The position numbers were made by a program, and so were the translations under genes. Shown here piece after piece: positions 9,241 to 20,298 of a DNA stretch of 64,000 nt. Location: the NCBI RefSeq assembly GCF_018614095.1, contig NZ_JAGGOY010000007.1, positions 62,001-126,000 of the forward strand. The letters run 5' to 3'. How positions within the stretch are numbered: position 1 is the stretch's first letter; the number at the start of each line of letters is the position of its first letter. The notes beneath the pieces are model-generated. The model worked only from the letters and a program-made list of their open reading frames with translations, did not search any database and was not told the DNA's origin. Source of the DNA: Streptomyces sp. ISL-87. Lineage in GTDB: Bacteria > Actinomycetota > Actinomycetes > Streptomycetales > Streptomycetaceae.

Positions 9241-10650
9241 TCAGTGGGACAGGGTGTGGGTTGTTGAGGGGGAGGGGTGGCCTTTGGGGAGGAGGAGGGG
9301 GGCGGACAGGGCGAGGGCCAGGGCCAGGGCTGGGAGGGTGAGGGTGGTGAAGCTGCCGGAGGTGAGGGCGGCTACGCCGACGGCGGCGCCGAGTTCGTGT
9401 GAGGTGCCGATCAGCCCGGAGGCCAGGCCGGTGTGGTCCGGGTCGACGTTGCCGAGGGCGGCCGTCGTGGCGCAGACGAAGGCCGCGCCGAGGCCGAGGG
9501 CCAGCAGGGCGAAGCCCGGGACCAGGTCCGTCCAGAGCCCGCCGGCCGAGGTCACGGCCGCGCCGGCCGCGGCCAGGGTGAACGCCGCGGCGCCGGTCGG
9601 GCGCCAGCCGAGGCGGACAACGGCCCGGCTGCCGAGGTGCGCGCCCGCAGTGACCGCCACCGCCACCGGGAGGAAGGCCAGCCCAGTGACCAGGGGGCTT
9701 CGCCCCAGGGTGTGCTGGATGTGCAGGGAGCTCAGGTAGAAGCCCGCCACCAGCAGCCCCGCCGCCCCCAGCATCACCGCGCTCCCGCCCAGCAGGGCGC
9801 GGCGGCCCCGCAGGGAGGGCGGCACCAGCGGGTTCCGGGTCCGGCGTTGTGTCAGCACGAGCAGGCCGCCGGCCGCCGCGGCCCCGGTCAGCCAGGGCCA
9901 GGAGCCCGCGGTCAGGCCGTAGACCAGCCCGGCGGAAGTCCCGGTCAGCAGGAGGGACCCCGATACGTTCAGGGGGCGCCGCCGCGCGTCGCGTGCGCCG
10001 GGGGCGCGAAGGGACGGCCCAAGCAGCAGCGGGACGGCGATCAGTGCGCACACCCCGGCCGGCAGGTTGACGTAGAAGATCCAACGCCAGCCGGGCCCGT
10101 CGGTGAGTACCCCGCCGAGGAGGACGCCGATGGCCGCGCCGGCGCCGCCGATCGCCGCCCAGACACCGAGGGCGCGGTGTCGCTCCGGGCCCTGGAACAA
10201 CGCCGTGACCAGGGCCATCGCCGCCGGTGAGAGCAGCGCCGCCGCCACTCCCTGGGCTGAGCGGGCCGCGATCAGGGTCCCGCCCTCCGCCGCGAGGCCG
10301 GACGCCGCCGAGGCCGCGGTGAACAGCGTCAGCCCGGTCAGGAACATCCGGCGCGCCCCGAACCGGTCGGCCAGCCTTCCGCCGACCAGCAGCAGGCTGC
10401 CGAAGAAGAGGGTGTACGCGGTCACCACCCAGGTGAGTCCGGACGGGGAGAGGCCGAGGTCGGATCCGATGGCGGGGAGGGCCACGTTCACCACCGTCAC
10501 GTCGGCGATGAGCATGAACTGGGCCAGGCAGAGGAGGGCGAGGAGCCGCCAGCGGTGGGCGTGGGTGTGGGCGTGGGTGTGGGCGTGGGTGTGGGCGTGG
10601 GTGTGAGTCTGGGCGTGGGTGTGGGTGTGGGTGTGGCCGTCTGGGGACAT
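9241..10650 (-). CDS. MFS drug-efflux-type transporter with His-rich N-terminus
   Basis: A 469-aa major facilitator protein of the DHA2/EmrB type. The first transmembrane region reads LCLAQFMLIADVTVVNVALP, the family motif A region is GGRLADRFGARR, and the motif C-like GGAGAAIGVLLGGVLTD follows. It probably exports a small hydrophobic compound in exchange for protons. Residues 6-32 form a striking His-Thr-His-Ala tandem repeat encoded by a 12-base DNA repeat (about 10556-10640) immediately before the first helix. It is divergent from a TetR repressor, which suggests substrate-induced control. Confidence 0.9.
   Translation of the reverse strand: MSPDGHTHTHTHAQTHTHAHTHAHTHAHTHAHRWRLLALLCLAQFMLIADVTVVNVALPAIGSDLGLSPSGLTWVVTAYTLFFGSLLLVGGRLADRFGARRMFLTGLTLFTAASAASGLAAEGGTLIAARSAQGVAAALLSPAAMALVTALFQGPERHRALGVWAAIGGAGAAIGVLLGGVLTDGPGWRWIFYVNLPAGVCALIAVPLLLGPSLRAPGARDARRRPLNVSGSLLLTGTSAGLVYGLTAGSWPWLTGAAAAGGLLVLTQRRTRNPLVPPSLRGRRALLGGSAVMLGAAGLLVAGFYLSSLHIQHTLGRSPLVTGLAFLPVAVAVTAGAHLGSRAVVRLGWRPTGAAAFTLAAAGAAVTSAGGLWTDLVPGFALLALGLGAAFVCATTAALGNVDPDHTGLASGLIGTSHELGAAVGVAALTSGSFTTLTLPALALALALSAPLLLPKGHPSPSTTHTLSH
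10556..10640. repeat. 12-base tandem repeat encoding the His-Thr/His-Ala tract
   Basis: On the plus strand the unit GTGGGCGTGGGT is repeated about six times with small variants. On the coding (minus) strand it specifies alternating HTHA. Because the unit is a multiple of three, copy-number change would alter tract length without breaking the frame. Confidence 0.85.
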
Positions 10651-10745
10651 GGCGAGCCGCCTTAACCTTTACAGTCGCGTTAGGGATCGGATCGAGTATG
10701 CGGGCTCGGTGCTGGAATGTGAACAGGGGTGTTAGGTTTGAGTGC
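10651..10745. promoter_or_regulatory. Divergent MFS/TetR promoter region
   Basis: These 95 bases separate two outward-facing starts and are AT-richer than the flanks. TTAACCTTTAC (about 10672-10682), GCGTTAGG and GTGTTAGG (about 10730) are similar partly inverted motifs that could bind the TetR dimer. I cannot define an exact operator, so this is inferred mostly from layout. Confidence 0.45.
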
Positions 10746-11357
10746 ATGGGCACCGACGCCAACCGACCCCGCCGCCGCGCCGACGCGGAGCGCAACACCG
10801 CCGCGATCATCGATGCCGGCCTGGACTGCTTCCTCGCTGATCCGCAGGCGAGCATGACCGCCATCGCCCGCGCCGCGGGAGTCAGCCGCGTCACGCTCTA
10901 CTCGCACTTCCCGACCCGCGAGGCGCTCCTCGACGCCGCCCTGGAGCGCGCCGTCACCGAGGCCGCCGCCGCCCTTGAAGTCCCCGACGCGGCCGAGGCG
11001 GAGGGGGCGGCGGGTCCCGCGGGTGCGGAGGGGGCCGTCGCCGGACTCGAACGGCTGGTGCACACCTCCTGGCGGCTGCTCGACCGGCACGCCGCCGTCT
11101 TCGCCGCCGTCTCCGCCGCGCTCCCGCCCGAGCGGCTCCGCGAGCGCCACGGCCGGGTCCTGGCCCCCGTCCGCCGCCTGATCGTCCGCGGCCAGGAGGC
11201 CGGTGAGCTGCGCGCCGATCTGTCCGCCGACTGGCTGGTGACCGTCGTCTACAGCCTCGTCGACGCGGCCGCAGCCGAGGTGAAGGCCGGCCGGATGGCC
11301 CCGGAGGACGCGCCGCGGACGCTGACGGCCACGGTGCTCGCCGCTGTCGCCGCCTGA
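10746..11357 (+). CDS. TetR/AcrR family transcriptional regulator
   Basis: A 203-aa protein with an N-terminal TetR helix-turn-helix: RRRADAERNTAAIIDAGLDC, then MTAIARAAGVSRVTLYSHF at about residues 38-56. The C-terminal ligand domain is Ala/Leu-rich and typical of efflux repressors. ATG 10746 is chosen because translation from the upstream ATG 10698 would run through the divergent promoter region. It most likely represses the neighbouring MFS gene and itself. Confidence 0.92.
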   Translation: MGTDANRPRRRADAERNTAAIIDAGLDCFLADPQASMTAIARAAGVSRVTLYSHFPTREALLDAALERAVTEAAAALEVPDAAEAEGAAGPAGAEGAVAGLERLVHTSWRLLDRHAAVFAAVSAALPPERLRERHGRVLAPVRRLIVRGQEAGELRADLSADWLVTVVYSLVDAAAAEVKAGRMAPEDAPRTLTATVLAAVAA

Positions 11358-11466
11358 GCGAGAGCGGCCCGGGGCGAGAGTCGCCCGGGGGAGAGTCGCC
11401 TGAGCGTGAGTCGCCCGGGGCGAGAGCCGCCCGGGGCGTGAGTCGCCCGGGCGAGAGCCGCCCGGG
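11358..11466. repeat. Seven tandem copies of a 16-base unit
   Basis: Directly after the tetR stop the sequence is built of units such as GCGAGAGTCGCCCGGG and GCGTGAGTCGCCCGGG, about seven copies in 109 bases, each differing by one to three bases. Each unit is partly self-complementary. No gene is visible in it. Confidence 0.8.
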
Positions 11467-11472
11467 CAAGAC

Positions 11473-11519
11473 GAAGGCCCCGGCCACCGCCCTGGGGAAG
11501 GGTGGAGGCCGGGGCCTTC
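11473..11519. terminator. Bidirectional hairpin between tetR and rpsT
   Basis: The arms GAAGGCCCCGGCC (11473-11485) and GGCCGGGGCCTTC (11507-11519) pair perfectly over 13 bases with a 21-base loop. It lies between converging genes, so it can serve tetR from one side and rpsT from the other. Confidence 0.75.
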
Positions 11520-11637
11520 GGATACTTCTTGGTTGCGCCGCACCCGCGTGGCGAACGCTTCGTGTGCGGCGCGGGGTGCCGGTCAGGAGCGGGAGAGAGG
11601 GCCCGCTGGATCCCTATCCGGCGATCACATCAGGAGC

Positions 11638-11904
11638 TCAGCCCTGAAGGGAGGCAACCTTGGTGGCCAGCGCCGACTTCTTGTTGGCGGCGGCGTTCTT
11701 GTGGATGACACCCTTCGAGACAGCCTTGTCGAGCGCACGCGCGGCGTCGCGGGAAGCCACGGTGGCCTTCTCGACGTCACCGGCGAGGACGGCCTCGCGG
11801 GCCTTGCGGATCGCGGTCTTGAGCGAAGACTTGACGGCCTTGTTGCGCAGGCGCGCCTTCTCGTTCGTCTTGTTCCGCTTGATCTGGGACTTGATGTTCG
11901 CCAC
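11638..11904 (-). CDS. rpsT: 30S ribosomal protein S20
   Basis: The 88-aa basic protein begins [20 protein letters not shown] and ends with the typical [17 protein letters not shown]20 binds the 5' domain of 16S rRNA early in 30S assembly. It is read on the minus strand, divergent from lepA, as is common in actinobacteria; the shared region 11905-12160 must hold both promoters. Confidence 0.98.
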   Translation of the reverse strand: MANIKSQIKRNKTNEKARLRNKAVKSSLKTAIRKAREAVLAGDVEKATVASRDAARALDKAVSKGVIHKNAAANKKSALATKVASLQG

Positions 11905-12160
11905 GAAAGAGCCTTTTCAGGTTCAGAGTTTGATCTTCGGATTGTGTCCCGACAGCTGAGAGGGCATACGAGACACAGCTGCTCAGGCTACCAGGCGCGG
12001 TTCGACCGGCCCAAACCGAGCGCATGTCCCCGTCCATGGGACCATGGGAGTCTGCGTACAGATCCGACATCGCCGCGGCAGGAGCCCGGCGAGATCCGGA
12101 CTCTCGCTCAGACGATGCTCAGATTTCGTTCCGACTGCGACCCGAGAATCAGGACACTGC

Positions 12161-14026
12161 GTGCCCGCCATCCCCAGCCACGTGCCCGAGCCGAGCCGTA
12201 CCGACCCGGCGCTGATCCGCAATTTCTGCATCATCGCGCACATCGACCACGGCAAGTCGACCCTTGCCGACCGGATGCTCCAGCTCACCGGTGTGGTCGA
12301 CCAGCGGCAGATGCGCGCCCAGTACCTCGACCGCATGGACATCGAGCGTGAGCGCGGCATCACGATCAAGTCCCAGGCGGTCCGACTGCCGTGGGCGCCC
12401 ACCGAGGGCGAGGGCAAGGGCAGCACCCACATCCTCAACATGATCGACACCCCCGGGCACGTCGACTTCACCTACGAGGTCTCCCGCTCCCTCGCCGCGT
12501 GCGAGGGCACGGTCCTCCTGGTGGACGCCGCCCAGGGCATCGAGGCGCAGACCCTCGCCAACCTGTACCTGGCGATGGAGAACGACCTCGCGATCGTCCC
12601 CGTACTGAACAAGATCGACCTGCCGGCCGCCCAGCCGGAGAAGTTCGCCGAGGAGCTCGCGAACCTCGTCGGCTGCCAGCCCGAGGACGTCCTGCGGGTC
12701 TCCGCCAAGACCGGTCTCGGTGTGGAGGCCCTGCTCGACAAGGTCGTCGCGACCGTCCCGGCCCCGGTCGGCGTCAAGGACGCCCCCGCCCGCGCGATGA
12801 TCTTCGACTCGGTCTACGACTCGTACCGCGGCGTCGTCACGTACGTCCGTGTCGTCGACGGCCAGCTCAGCAAGCGCGAGCGCATCCGGATGATGTCCAC
12901 CGGTGCCACCCACGAGCTGCTGGAGATCGGTGTCTCCTCCCCGGAGATGACCCCGGCCGACGGCATCGGCGTCGGCGAGGTGGGCTACATCATCACCGGC
13001 GTGAAGGACGTCCGTCAGTCCAAGGTCGGTGACACCATCACCAGCCTGCACAACGGCGCCACCGAGGCCCTCGGCGGCTACAAGGACCCGCGGCCGATGG
13101 TCTTCTCGGGCCTGTACCCGCTCGACGGCTCGGACTACCCGGACCTGCGCGAGGCCCTGGACAAGCTGCAGCTCAACGACGCCGCGCTCGTCTACGAGCC
13201 GGAGACCTCGGCGGCGCTCGGCTTCGGCTTCCGCGTCGGCTTCCTCGGCCTGCTCCACCTGGACGTGGTGCGCGAGCGCCTGGAGCGGGAGTTCGGGCTC
13301 GACCTGATCGCCACCGCGCCGAACGTGGTCTACCGCGTCGTCCTGGAGGACGGCAAGGAAGTCACCGTCACCAACCCGAGCGAGTTCCCCGAGGGCAAGA
13401 TCTCGGACGTGTTCGAGCCGGTCGTGCGGGCCACCGTGCTCGCGCCCACCGAGTTCATCGGTGCGATCATGGAGCTCTGCCAGACCCGCCGCGGCTCGCT
13501 GCTGGGCATGGACTACCTCTCCGAGGACCGCGTCGAGATCCGCTACACCCTCCCGCTCGCGGAGATCGTCTTCGACTTCTTCGACCAGCTGAAGTCCAAG
13601 ACGCGCGGCTACGCCTCCCTCGACTACGAGCCCACCGGCGAGCAGAGCGGTTCGCTCGTCAAGGTCGACATCCTGCTGCACGGCGACAAGGTCGACGCCT
13701 TCTCCGCCGTCACCCACAAGGACGCGGCCTACGCCTACGGTGTGCGCCTGGTCGCCAAGCTGCGCGAGCTCATCCCGCGGCAGGCCTTCGAGGTGCCGAT
13801 CCAGGCGGCCGTCGGTTCGCGGGTCATCGCCCGCGAGACCATCCGCGCCATCCGCAAGGACGTCCTCGCCAAGTGCTACGGCGGTGACATCTCCCGTAAG
13901 CGGAAGCTGCTGGAGAAGCAGAAGGAGGGCAAGAAGCGGATGAAGATGGTCGGTTCTGTGGAGGTTCCGCAGGAGGCCTTCATCGCCGTCCTCTCCAGCG
14001 ACGAGTCCGGCGGCAAGAAGAAGTAG
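12161..14026 (+). CDS. lepA: Elongation factor 4 (translation factor GTPase LepA)
   Basis: Ribosome-associated GTPase that back-translocates stalled ribosomes. The 621-aa protein has P-loop [27 protein letters not shown] (G2), DTPGHVDF (G3) and NKIDLP (G4), followed by the LepA-specific C-terminal domain ([20 protein letters not shown]). GTG 12161 is preferred as the start: it gives the usual short N-terminus before [16 protein letters not shown], whereas an upstream ATG at 12044 would add 39 atypical residues and run through the promoter region. Confidence 0.97.
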   Translation: MPAIPSHVPEPSRTDPALIRNFCIIAHIDHGKSTLADRMLQLTGVVDQRQMRAQYLDRMDIERERGITIKSQAVRLPWAPTEGEGKGSTHILNMIDTPGHVDFTYEVSRSLAACEGTVLLVDAAQGIEAQTLANLYLAMENDLAIVPVLNKIDLPAAQPEKFAEELANLVGCQPEDVLRVSAKTGLGVEALLDKVVATVPAPVGVKDAPARAMIFDSVYDSYRGVVTYVRVVDGQLSKRERIRMMSTGATHELLEIGVSSPEMTPADGIGVGEVGYIITGVKDVRQSKVGDTITSLHNGATEALGGYKDPRPMVFSGLYPLDGSDYPDLREALDKLQLNDAALVYEPETSAALGFGFRVGFLGLLHLDVVRERLEREFGLDLIATAPNVVYRVVLEDGKEVTVTNPSEFPEGKISDVFEPVVRATVLAPTEFIGAIMELCQTRRGSLLGMDYLSEDRVEIRYTLPLAEIVFDFFDQLKSKTRGYASLDYEPTGEQSGSLVKVDILLHGDKVDAFSAVTHKDAAYAYGVRLVAKLRELIPRQAFEVPIQAAVGSRVIARETIRAIRKDVLAKCYGGDISRKRKLLEKQKEGKKRMKMVGSVEVPQEAFIAVLSSDESGGKKK

Positions 14027-14047
14027 CACCCTCGCCTCCCAAGTCGT

Positions 14048-14090
14048 ACGAAACGGACCCACATGCACACGCATGGGGGTCCGTTTCGTT
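14048..14090 (+). terminator. Rho-independent terminator of lepA
   Basis: The arms ACGAAACGGACCC (14048-14060) and GGGTCCGTTTCGT (14077-14089) form a perfect 13-base stem, 21 bases after the lepA stop. This is the clearest terminator shape in this part of the window. Confidence 0.85.
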
Positions 14091-14238
14091 ATGAAGCGGC
14101 CGCTCGCTGGCTCTTACGCACCGGGTGGGGCGCCCTCTACTCTGATCACCTGCTCGATGGTTACTCGCCAGTTACAAACCCGCCAGCCCAAGCGCCCCAC
14201 GCCCACGCACTACCGCGTGGACCGGTCCGGAGGATGTC

Positions 14239-16131
<1,893 letters not shown>

Positions 16132-16163
16132 ACGACCTTGGGGCAGTGCGGGACAATGGGCTC

Positions 16164-17396
16164 ATGCCTTCCGCACTGCCCGACGGTGACCCCATGCCCG
16201 AAGACGGCTCGCTGCCGTCGCACGCCCTGGCGGGTGCCGGGGACCGGCCGCTCGGGTTCTACCTGCACGTTCCGTACTGCGCCACGCGCTGCGGCTACTG
16301 CGACTTCAACACCTACACGGCCACCGAGCTGCGGGGCACCGGCGGTGTGCTCGCCTCCCGGGAGAACTACGCCGACACCCTGATCGACGAGGTCCGCCTC
16401 GCCCGGAAGGTGCTCGGGGACGACCCGCGCGCCGTGCGGACCGTGTTCGTGGGCGGCGGCACGCCGACGCTGCTGCCGGCCGGGGACCTCGTACGGATGC
16501 TCGCGGCGATCCGTGACGAGTTCGGCCTGGCCGAGGACGCCGAGATCACCACGGAGGCCAATCCGGAGTCGGTGAATCCGCAGTACCTGGCGGAGCTGCG
16601 GGCCGGGGGCTTCAACCGGATCTCCTTCGGCATGCAGAGCGCGAAGCAGCACGTCCTGAAGGTGCTGGACCGCACGCACACGCCGGGCCGGCCCGAGGCG
16701 TGCGTCGCGGAGGCGCGCGCGGCGGGCTTCGAGCACGTCAACCTGGACCTGATCTACGGGACGCCGGGCGAGTCCGACGAGGACTGGCGGGAGTCGCTGT
16801 CGGCCGCGCTGGGGGCGGGGCCGGACCACATCTCGGCGTACGCGCTGATCGTGGAGGAAGGCACCCAGCTGGCGCGGCGGATCCGCCGGGGCGAGGTCCC
16901 GATGACGGACGACGACGTGCACGCGGACCGGTATCTGATCGCGGACTCGGTGATGGCCGAGGCGGGGTACTCCTGGTACGAGGTGTCGAACTGGGCCACC
17001 TCGGAGGCGGGGCGGTGCCTGCACAACGAGCTGTACTGGCGCGGCGCCGACTGGTGGGGCGCGGGGCCGGGGGCGCACTCCCACGTGGGCGGGGTGCGGT
17101 GGTGGAACGTGAAGCATCCCGGCGCGTACGCCGCCGCGCTGGCGGAGGGCCGCTCCCCGGGGGCGGGCCGGGAGCTGCTGTCGGAGGAGGACCGGCGGGT
17201 CGAGCGGATCCTGCTGGAGCTGCGGCTGGTGGAAGGGGCGCCGCTGTCGCTGCTGGCGCCGGCGGGGCTGGCGGCCGCCGGGCGGGCCCTGGCCGACGGC
17301 CTCCTGGAACCCGGCCCCTACGAGGCGGGCCGGGCCGTCCTGACCCTGCGGGGGCGGCTGCTGGCCGACGCGGTGGTCCGGGACCTGGTGGACTGA
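16164..17396 (+). CDS. hemW: Radical SAM heme chaperone HemW
   Basis: HemW-type proteins bind an iron-sulfur cluster, S-adenosylmethionine and heme, and were long annotated as oxygen-independent coproporphyrinogen oxidase. The product begins with FYLHVPYCATRCGYCDFNTY, which contains the CxxxCxxC cluster motif. VFVGGGTPTLL, TTEANPESV and RISFGMQSA follow, and a HemN C-terminal domain (HNELYWRGADWWGAGPGAHS) closes the protein. ATG 16164 is chosen over 16146 because it gives the usual N-terminus (MPSALPDGD). Its position next to hrcA-dnaJ is typical for actinobacteria. Confidence 0.95.
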   Translation: MPSALPDGDPMPEDGSLPSHALAGAGDRPLGFYLHVPYCATRCGYCDFNTYTATELRGTGGVLASRENYADTLIDEVRLARKVLGDDPRAVRTVFVGGGTPTLLPAGDLVRMLAAIRDEFGLAEDAEITTEANPESVNPQYLAELRAGGFNRISFGMQSAKQHVLKVLDRTHTPGRPEACVAEARAAGFEHVNLDLIYGTPGESDEDWRESLSAALGAGPDHISAYALIVEEGTQLARRIRRGEVPMTDDDVHADRYLIADSVMAEAGYSWYEVSNWATSEAGRCLHNELYWRGADWWGAGPGAHSHVGGVRWWNVKHPGAYAAALAEGRSPGAGRELLSEEDRRVERILLELRLVEGAPLSLLAPAGLAAAGRALADGLLEPGPYEAGRAVLTLRGRLLADAVVRDLVD

Positions 17397-17474
17397 TCCG
17401 GGCCGGGTGGTGCGGAGTGCCGCTGCGGCGGAGCTTCTCCCCGCCCCGCCCTTTCACCGTTTCTCCCCCAGACT

Positions 17475-17540
17475 CCGTCCGGGGGGGACCCCCAGGGGCT
17501 CCGCCCCAGACCCGCGCCTCAAACGCCGGCGGGGCTGGAT
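17475..17540. repeat. Streptomyces-type intergenic repeat (GGGGCTCCGCCCC ... CTCAAACGCCGGCG)
   Basis: The spacer between hemW and the DUF3097 gene contains GGGGCTCCGCCCCAGACCC followed closely by CTCAAACGCCGGCGGGGCTG. From memory, this combination recurs in many Streptomyces intergenic regions. It has hairpin potential and lies between convergent genes, so it may also act in termination. Its recurrence elsewhere is recalled, not tested. Confidence 0.55.
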
Positions 17541-17566
17541 CGGCCCGGCGGAGCCGGGCCGGCCGG

Positions 17567-18364
17567 TCAGGCCGTGACGTGGTCGATGAGGTGTTCCACC
17601 GCGCCCAGGAGGGTGGGCTCCAGGTCCTTGTAAGACGTCACGCGGGACAGGATGTGCTGCCAGGCCGCCCCGGTGTTCTCCGGCCAGCCCAGCGCCCGGC
17701 AGACGCCCGTCTTCCAGTCCTCGCCCCGCGGGACCACCGGCCACGCCTCGATGCCGAGCGCCGCCGGCTTCACCGCCTGCCAGACGTCCACGTACGGATG
17801 GCCCACGATCAGGACGTCCGGCGAGGTCACCGAAGCCGCGATACGGGATTCCTTCGAGCCCGGGACCAGGTGGTCCACCAGGATGCCCAGGCGGGCGTCG
17901 GGGGCCGGGGCGAAGTCCGCCACGATGGCGGGGAGGTCGTCGATGCCCTCCAGGTACTCCACCACCACGCCCTCAATCCGCAGGTCGTCACCCCACACCC
18001 GCTCGACCAGCTCGGCGTCGTGGCGGCCCTCGACGTAGATCCGCCCCGCCCGCGCCACCCGTGCCCGCGCCCCCGGGACCGCGACCGAGCCCGAGGCCGT
18101 ACGGGCAGGGGCGGCCGGCGAGCGCGTGGGGCGGGTCAGGGTGACCACCGCGCCCTCCAGCAGGAAGCCCCGCGGTTCCAGCGGGAACACCCGCCGCTTG
18201 CCGAAGCGGTCCTCCAGGGTCACCGTGCCCGCCTCGCAGGCCACCACCGCGCCGCAGAAGTCCGTACCGGCGAGCTCGACCACCAGGCCGGGATCCGCCG
18301 GCACCTCCGGCGCGGGCTTGGCACGCTTCCACTGCGGGGTCAGGTCGGGGGAGTACTCACGCAT
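17567..18364 (-). CDS. DUF3097 family protein
   Basis: A 265-aa soluble protein starting MREYSPDLTPQWKRAKPAPE. It has a small beta-rich N-terminal part (VVTLEDRFGKRR region), then RIYVEGRHDAELVERVWGDD, whose EGxxDAE pattern resembles a Toprim nucleotide-binding core, and LGILVDHLVPGSKESRIA with DVLIVGHPYVDVWQAV further on, which supply the acidic residues expected of Toprim. This is a broadly conserved actinobacterial family without a proven activity. The Toprim relation is my reading of the motifs. Confidence 0.85.
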   Translation of the reverse strand: MREYSPDLTPQWKRAKPAPEVPADPGLVVELAGTDFCGAVVACEAGTVTLEDRFGKRRVFPLEPRGFLLEGAVVTLTRPTRSPAAPARTASGSVAVPGARARVARAGRIYVEGRHDAELVERVWGDDLRIEGVVVEYLEGIDDLPAIVADFAPAPDARLGILVDHLVPGSKESRIAASVTSPDVLIVGHPYVDVWQAVKPAALGIEAWPVVPRGEDWKTGVCRALGWPENTGAAWQHILSRVTSYKDLEPTLLGAVEHLIDHVTA

Positions 18365-18392
18365 CCGGCCGACAGTAGAAGAGACCCCGCCC

Positions 18393-19118
18393 TCAGGCGT
18401 CCGACACGCCGAACCGCCCCCGCAGTGTGTCGCGTTGCGCACGGACGAAGTCCGCCGATACCACCGCTCCGTGACCCGGCACGTACAGCGCGTCGTCCCC
18501 GCCCAGGGAGAGCAGCCGGTCCATGGCCGCCGGCCACCGCGCCGGCACCGCGTCGCGGCCCGCCTGCGGCTCGCCCGACTCCTCCACGAGGTCCCCGCAG
18601 AACACCACCTCGCGCTCGCCCGGCACGAAGACCGCCAGGTCGTGCCGGGTGTGCCCGGGCCCCACGTTCGCCAGCAGCACCTGGACCCCGCCCAGCTCCA
18701 GCGTCCACTCGCCCGACACCAGGTGCTTGGGCAGCACCAGCAGATCCGCGGCCTCGGCCGCCTCGTCCGCGGCCAGCCCGTGCCGCACCGCACCGTCGCG
18801 CAGCTCCTCGCGGCCCGTCGAGAGCTCCGTGTCCAGCCCGACCGCCCCGTACACCTCGGTGCCCGCGAAGGCGGCCCCGCCCAGCACGTGGTCGAAATGT
18901 CCGTGCGTGAATGCGATATGGGTCACGCTTCGGCCCGTCAGCCGCTCCGCCTCGGACCGCAGCTGCGCGCCCTCCCGCAGGCACGAGCCGGGGTCGATCA
19001 TGAGGATCCCCTCGTCCCCCACCACCAGCCCCACCGTGCAGTCCCACACCGGGAGTCGGCGCCGGCCGCTCCGCCCGGTCAACTGCTCCCAGCCCGCCTC
19101 TTCCCATCGGACGTCCAT
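18393..19118 (-). CDS. Metallo-beta-lactamase fold hydrolase
   Basis: A 241-aa protein with the zinc-binding signature THGHFDHVLGGAAF (HxHxDH type), the upstream strand DEGILMIDPGSCLREG, GPGHTRHDLAVFVP and the later LYVPGHGAVVS. ATG 19118 is preferred over farther upstream starts because those would extend across the hrcA promoter. The substrate is unknown; many relatives are thioesterase- or glyoxalase-like. It ends 29 bases before the DUF3097 start and is probably co-transcribed with it. Confidence 0.9.
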   Translation of the reverse strand: MDVRWEEAGWEQLTGRSGRRRLPVWDCTVGLVVGDEGILMIDPGSCLREGAQLRSEAERLTGRSVTHIAFTHGHFDHVLGGAAFAGTEVYGAVGLDTELSTGREELRDGAVRHGLAADEAAEAADLLVLPKHLVSGEWTLELGGVQVLLANVGPGHTRHDLAVFVPGEREVVFCGDLVEESGEPQAGRDAVPARWPAAMDRLLSLGGDDALYVPGHGAVVSADFVRAQRDTLRGRFGVSDA

Positions 19119-19157
19119 AACCGTGACGCTACCCTGGCGACCCCTGACGGGCCGCCC

Positions 19158-19188
19158 TTGCCTCCGGCGTACTACCCAGCCGTACACT
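19158..19188 (+). promoter_or_regulatory. Possible housekeeping promoter of hrcA-dnaJ
   Basis: TTGCCT (19158-19163) and TACACT (19183-19188) resemble -35 and -10 boxes. The spacer of 19 bases is one to two longer than ideal. The position just upstream of CIRCE fits a HrcA-repressed promoter. Confidence 0.45.
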
Positions 19189-19202
19189 GACCGGGGGATC
19201 TC

Positions 19203-19227
19203 TGGCACTCGAACGCTCTGAGTGCCA
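19203..19227 (+). promoter_or_regulatory. CIRCE operator (HrcA binding site)
   Basis: TGGCACTC, nine bases, GAGTGCCA: a perfect 8-bp inverted repeat matching the CIRCE consensus (GCACTC-N9-GAGTGC core). It lies 55 bases before the hrcA start, so HrcA should repress its own operon until heat shock. Confidence 0.93.
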
Positions 19228-19281
19228 ACAGACGCCACGACGGACCACGATCACGACGACGCATCACTGGAGGTGTGCGCG

Positions 19282-20298
19282 ATGCTCAGCGAACGCAGAC
19301 TCGAGGTGCTGCGCGCCATCGTCCAGGACTACGTCGGGACGGAGGAGCCGGTCGGCTCCAAGGCGCTCACCGAGCGGCACCGGCTCGGCGTCTCGCCCGC
19401 CACCGTGCGCAACGACATGGCCGTGCTGGAGGACGAGGGCTACATCGCCCAGCCCCACACCAGCGCCGGCCGGATCCCCACGGACAAGGGCTACCGGCTC
19501 TTCGTCGACAAGCTGGCGGGGGTCAAACCGCTGTCGACGCCCGAGCGCCGGGCCATCCAGAACTTCCTCGACGGCGCCGTCGACCTCGACGACGTCGTCG
19601 GCCGCACGGTGCGGCTGCTCGCGCAGCTCACCCGGCAGGTCGCCGTCGTCCAGTACCCGTCGCTGACCCGCTCTACCGTGCGCCACGTCGAGCTGCTGTT
19701 GCTGGCGCCGGCCCGGCTGATGCTCGTACTGATCACGGACACCGGCCGGGTCGAGCAGCGGCTCGTCGACTGCCAGGTCCCCTTCGGCGAGACCTCCCTC
19801 GCCGATCTGCGGGCGCGGCTCAACAGCCGGGTCGTCGGCCGTCGGTTCACCGACGTGCCGCAGCTGGTGCAGGACCTCCCCGAATCCTTCGACGCGGAGG
19901 ACCGCGGCACGGTCTCCACGGTGCTCGCGACCCTCCTCGAAACCCTGGTCGAGGAGGCCGAGGAGCGGCTGGTGATCGGCGGCACCGCCAATCTCACCCG
20001 CTTCGGACACGATTTTCCCCTGACGATCAGGCCGGTGCTCGAAGCGCTGGAGGAGCAGGTCGTGCTCCTCAAGCTGCTGGGCGAGGCCAGCGAGTCGGGG
20101 ATGGCCGTAAAGATCGGGCATGAGAATGCCTACGAGGGACTGAACTCCACGTCCGTCGTCTCGGTCGGCTACGGTTCGGGCGGCGAATCAGTCGCCAAAC
20201 TCGGCGTGGTCGGACCGACCCGCATGGACTACCCCGGAACGATGGGAGCGGTACGCGCAGTGGCACGTTACGTCGGACAGATCCTGGCGGAGTCGTAA
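19282..20298 (+). CDS. hrcA: Heat-inducible transcription repressor HrcA
   Basis: A 338-aa repressor of chaperone genes. It begins [18 protein letters not shown] and has the winged-helix segment [20 protein letters not shown] and [20 protein letters not shown], both near-invariant in HrcA. The C-terminal part ends [20 protein letters not shown] 19282 is chosen for its GGAGGTG ribosome binding site; an upstream in-frame start at 19222 would overlap the CIRCE site. The dnaJ start follows the stop codon directly. Confidence 0.97.
   Translation: MLSERRLEVLRAIVQDYVGTEEPVGSKALTERHRLGVSPATVRNDMAVLEDEGYIAQPHTSAGRIPTDKGYRLFVDKLAGVKPLSTPERRAIQNFLDGAVDLDDVVGRTVRLLAQLTRQVAVVQYPSLTRSTVRHVELLLLAPARLMLVLITDTGRVEQRLVDCQVPFGETSLADLRARLNSRVVGRRFTDVPQLVQDLPESFDAEDRGTVSTVLATLLETLVEEAEERLVIGGTANLTRFGHDFPLTIRPVLEALEEQVVLLKLLGEASESGMAVKIGHENAYEGLNSTSVVSVGYGSGGESVAKLGVVGPTRMDYPGTMGAVRAVARYVGQILAES

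Noticed and set aside
8993..11466. Tandem arrays considered as CRISPR.
   Set aside because: Units are directly adjacent without unique spacers and no cas gene is present anywhere in the window.
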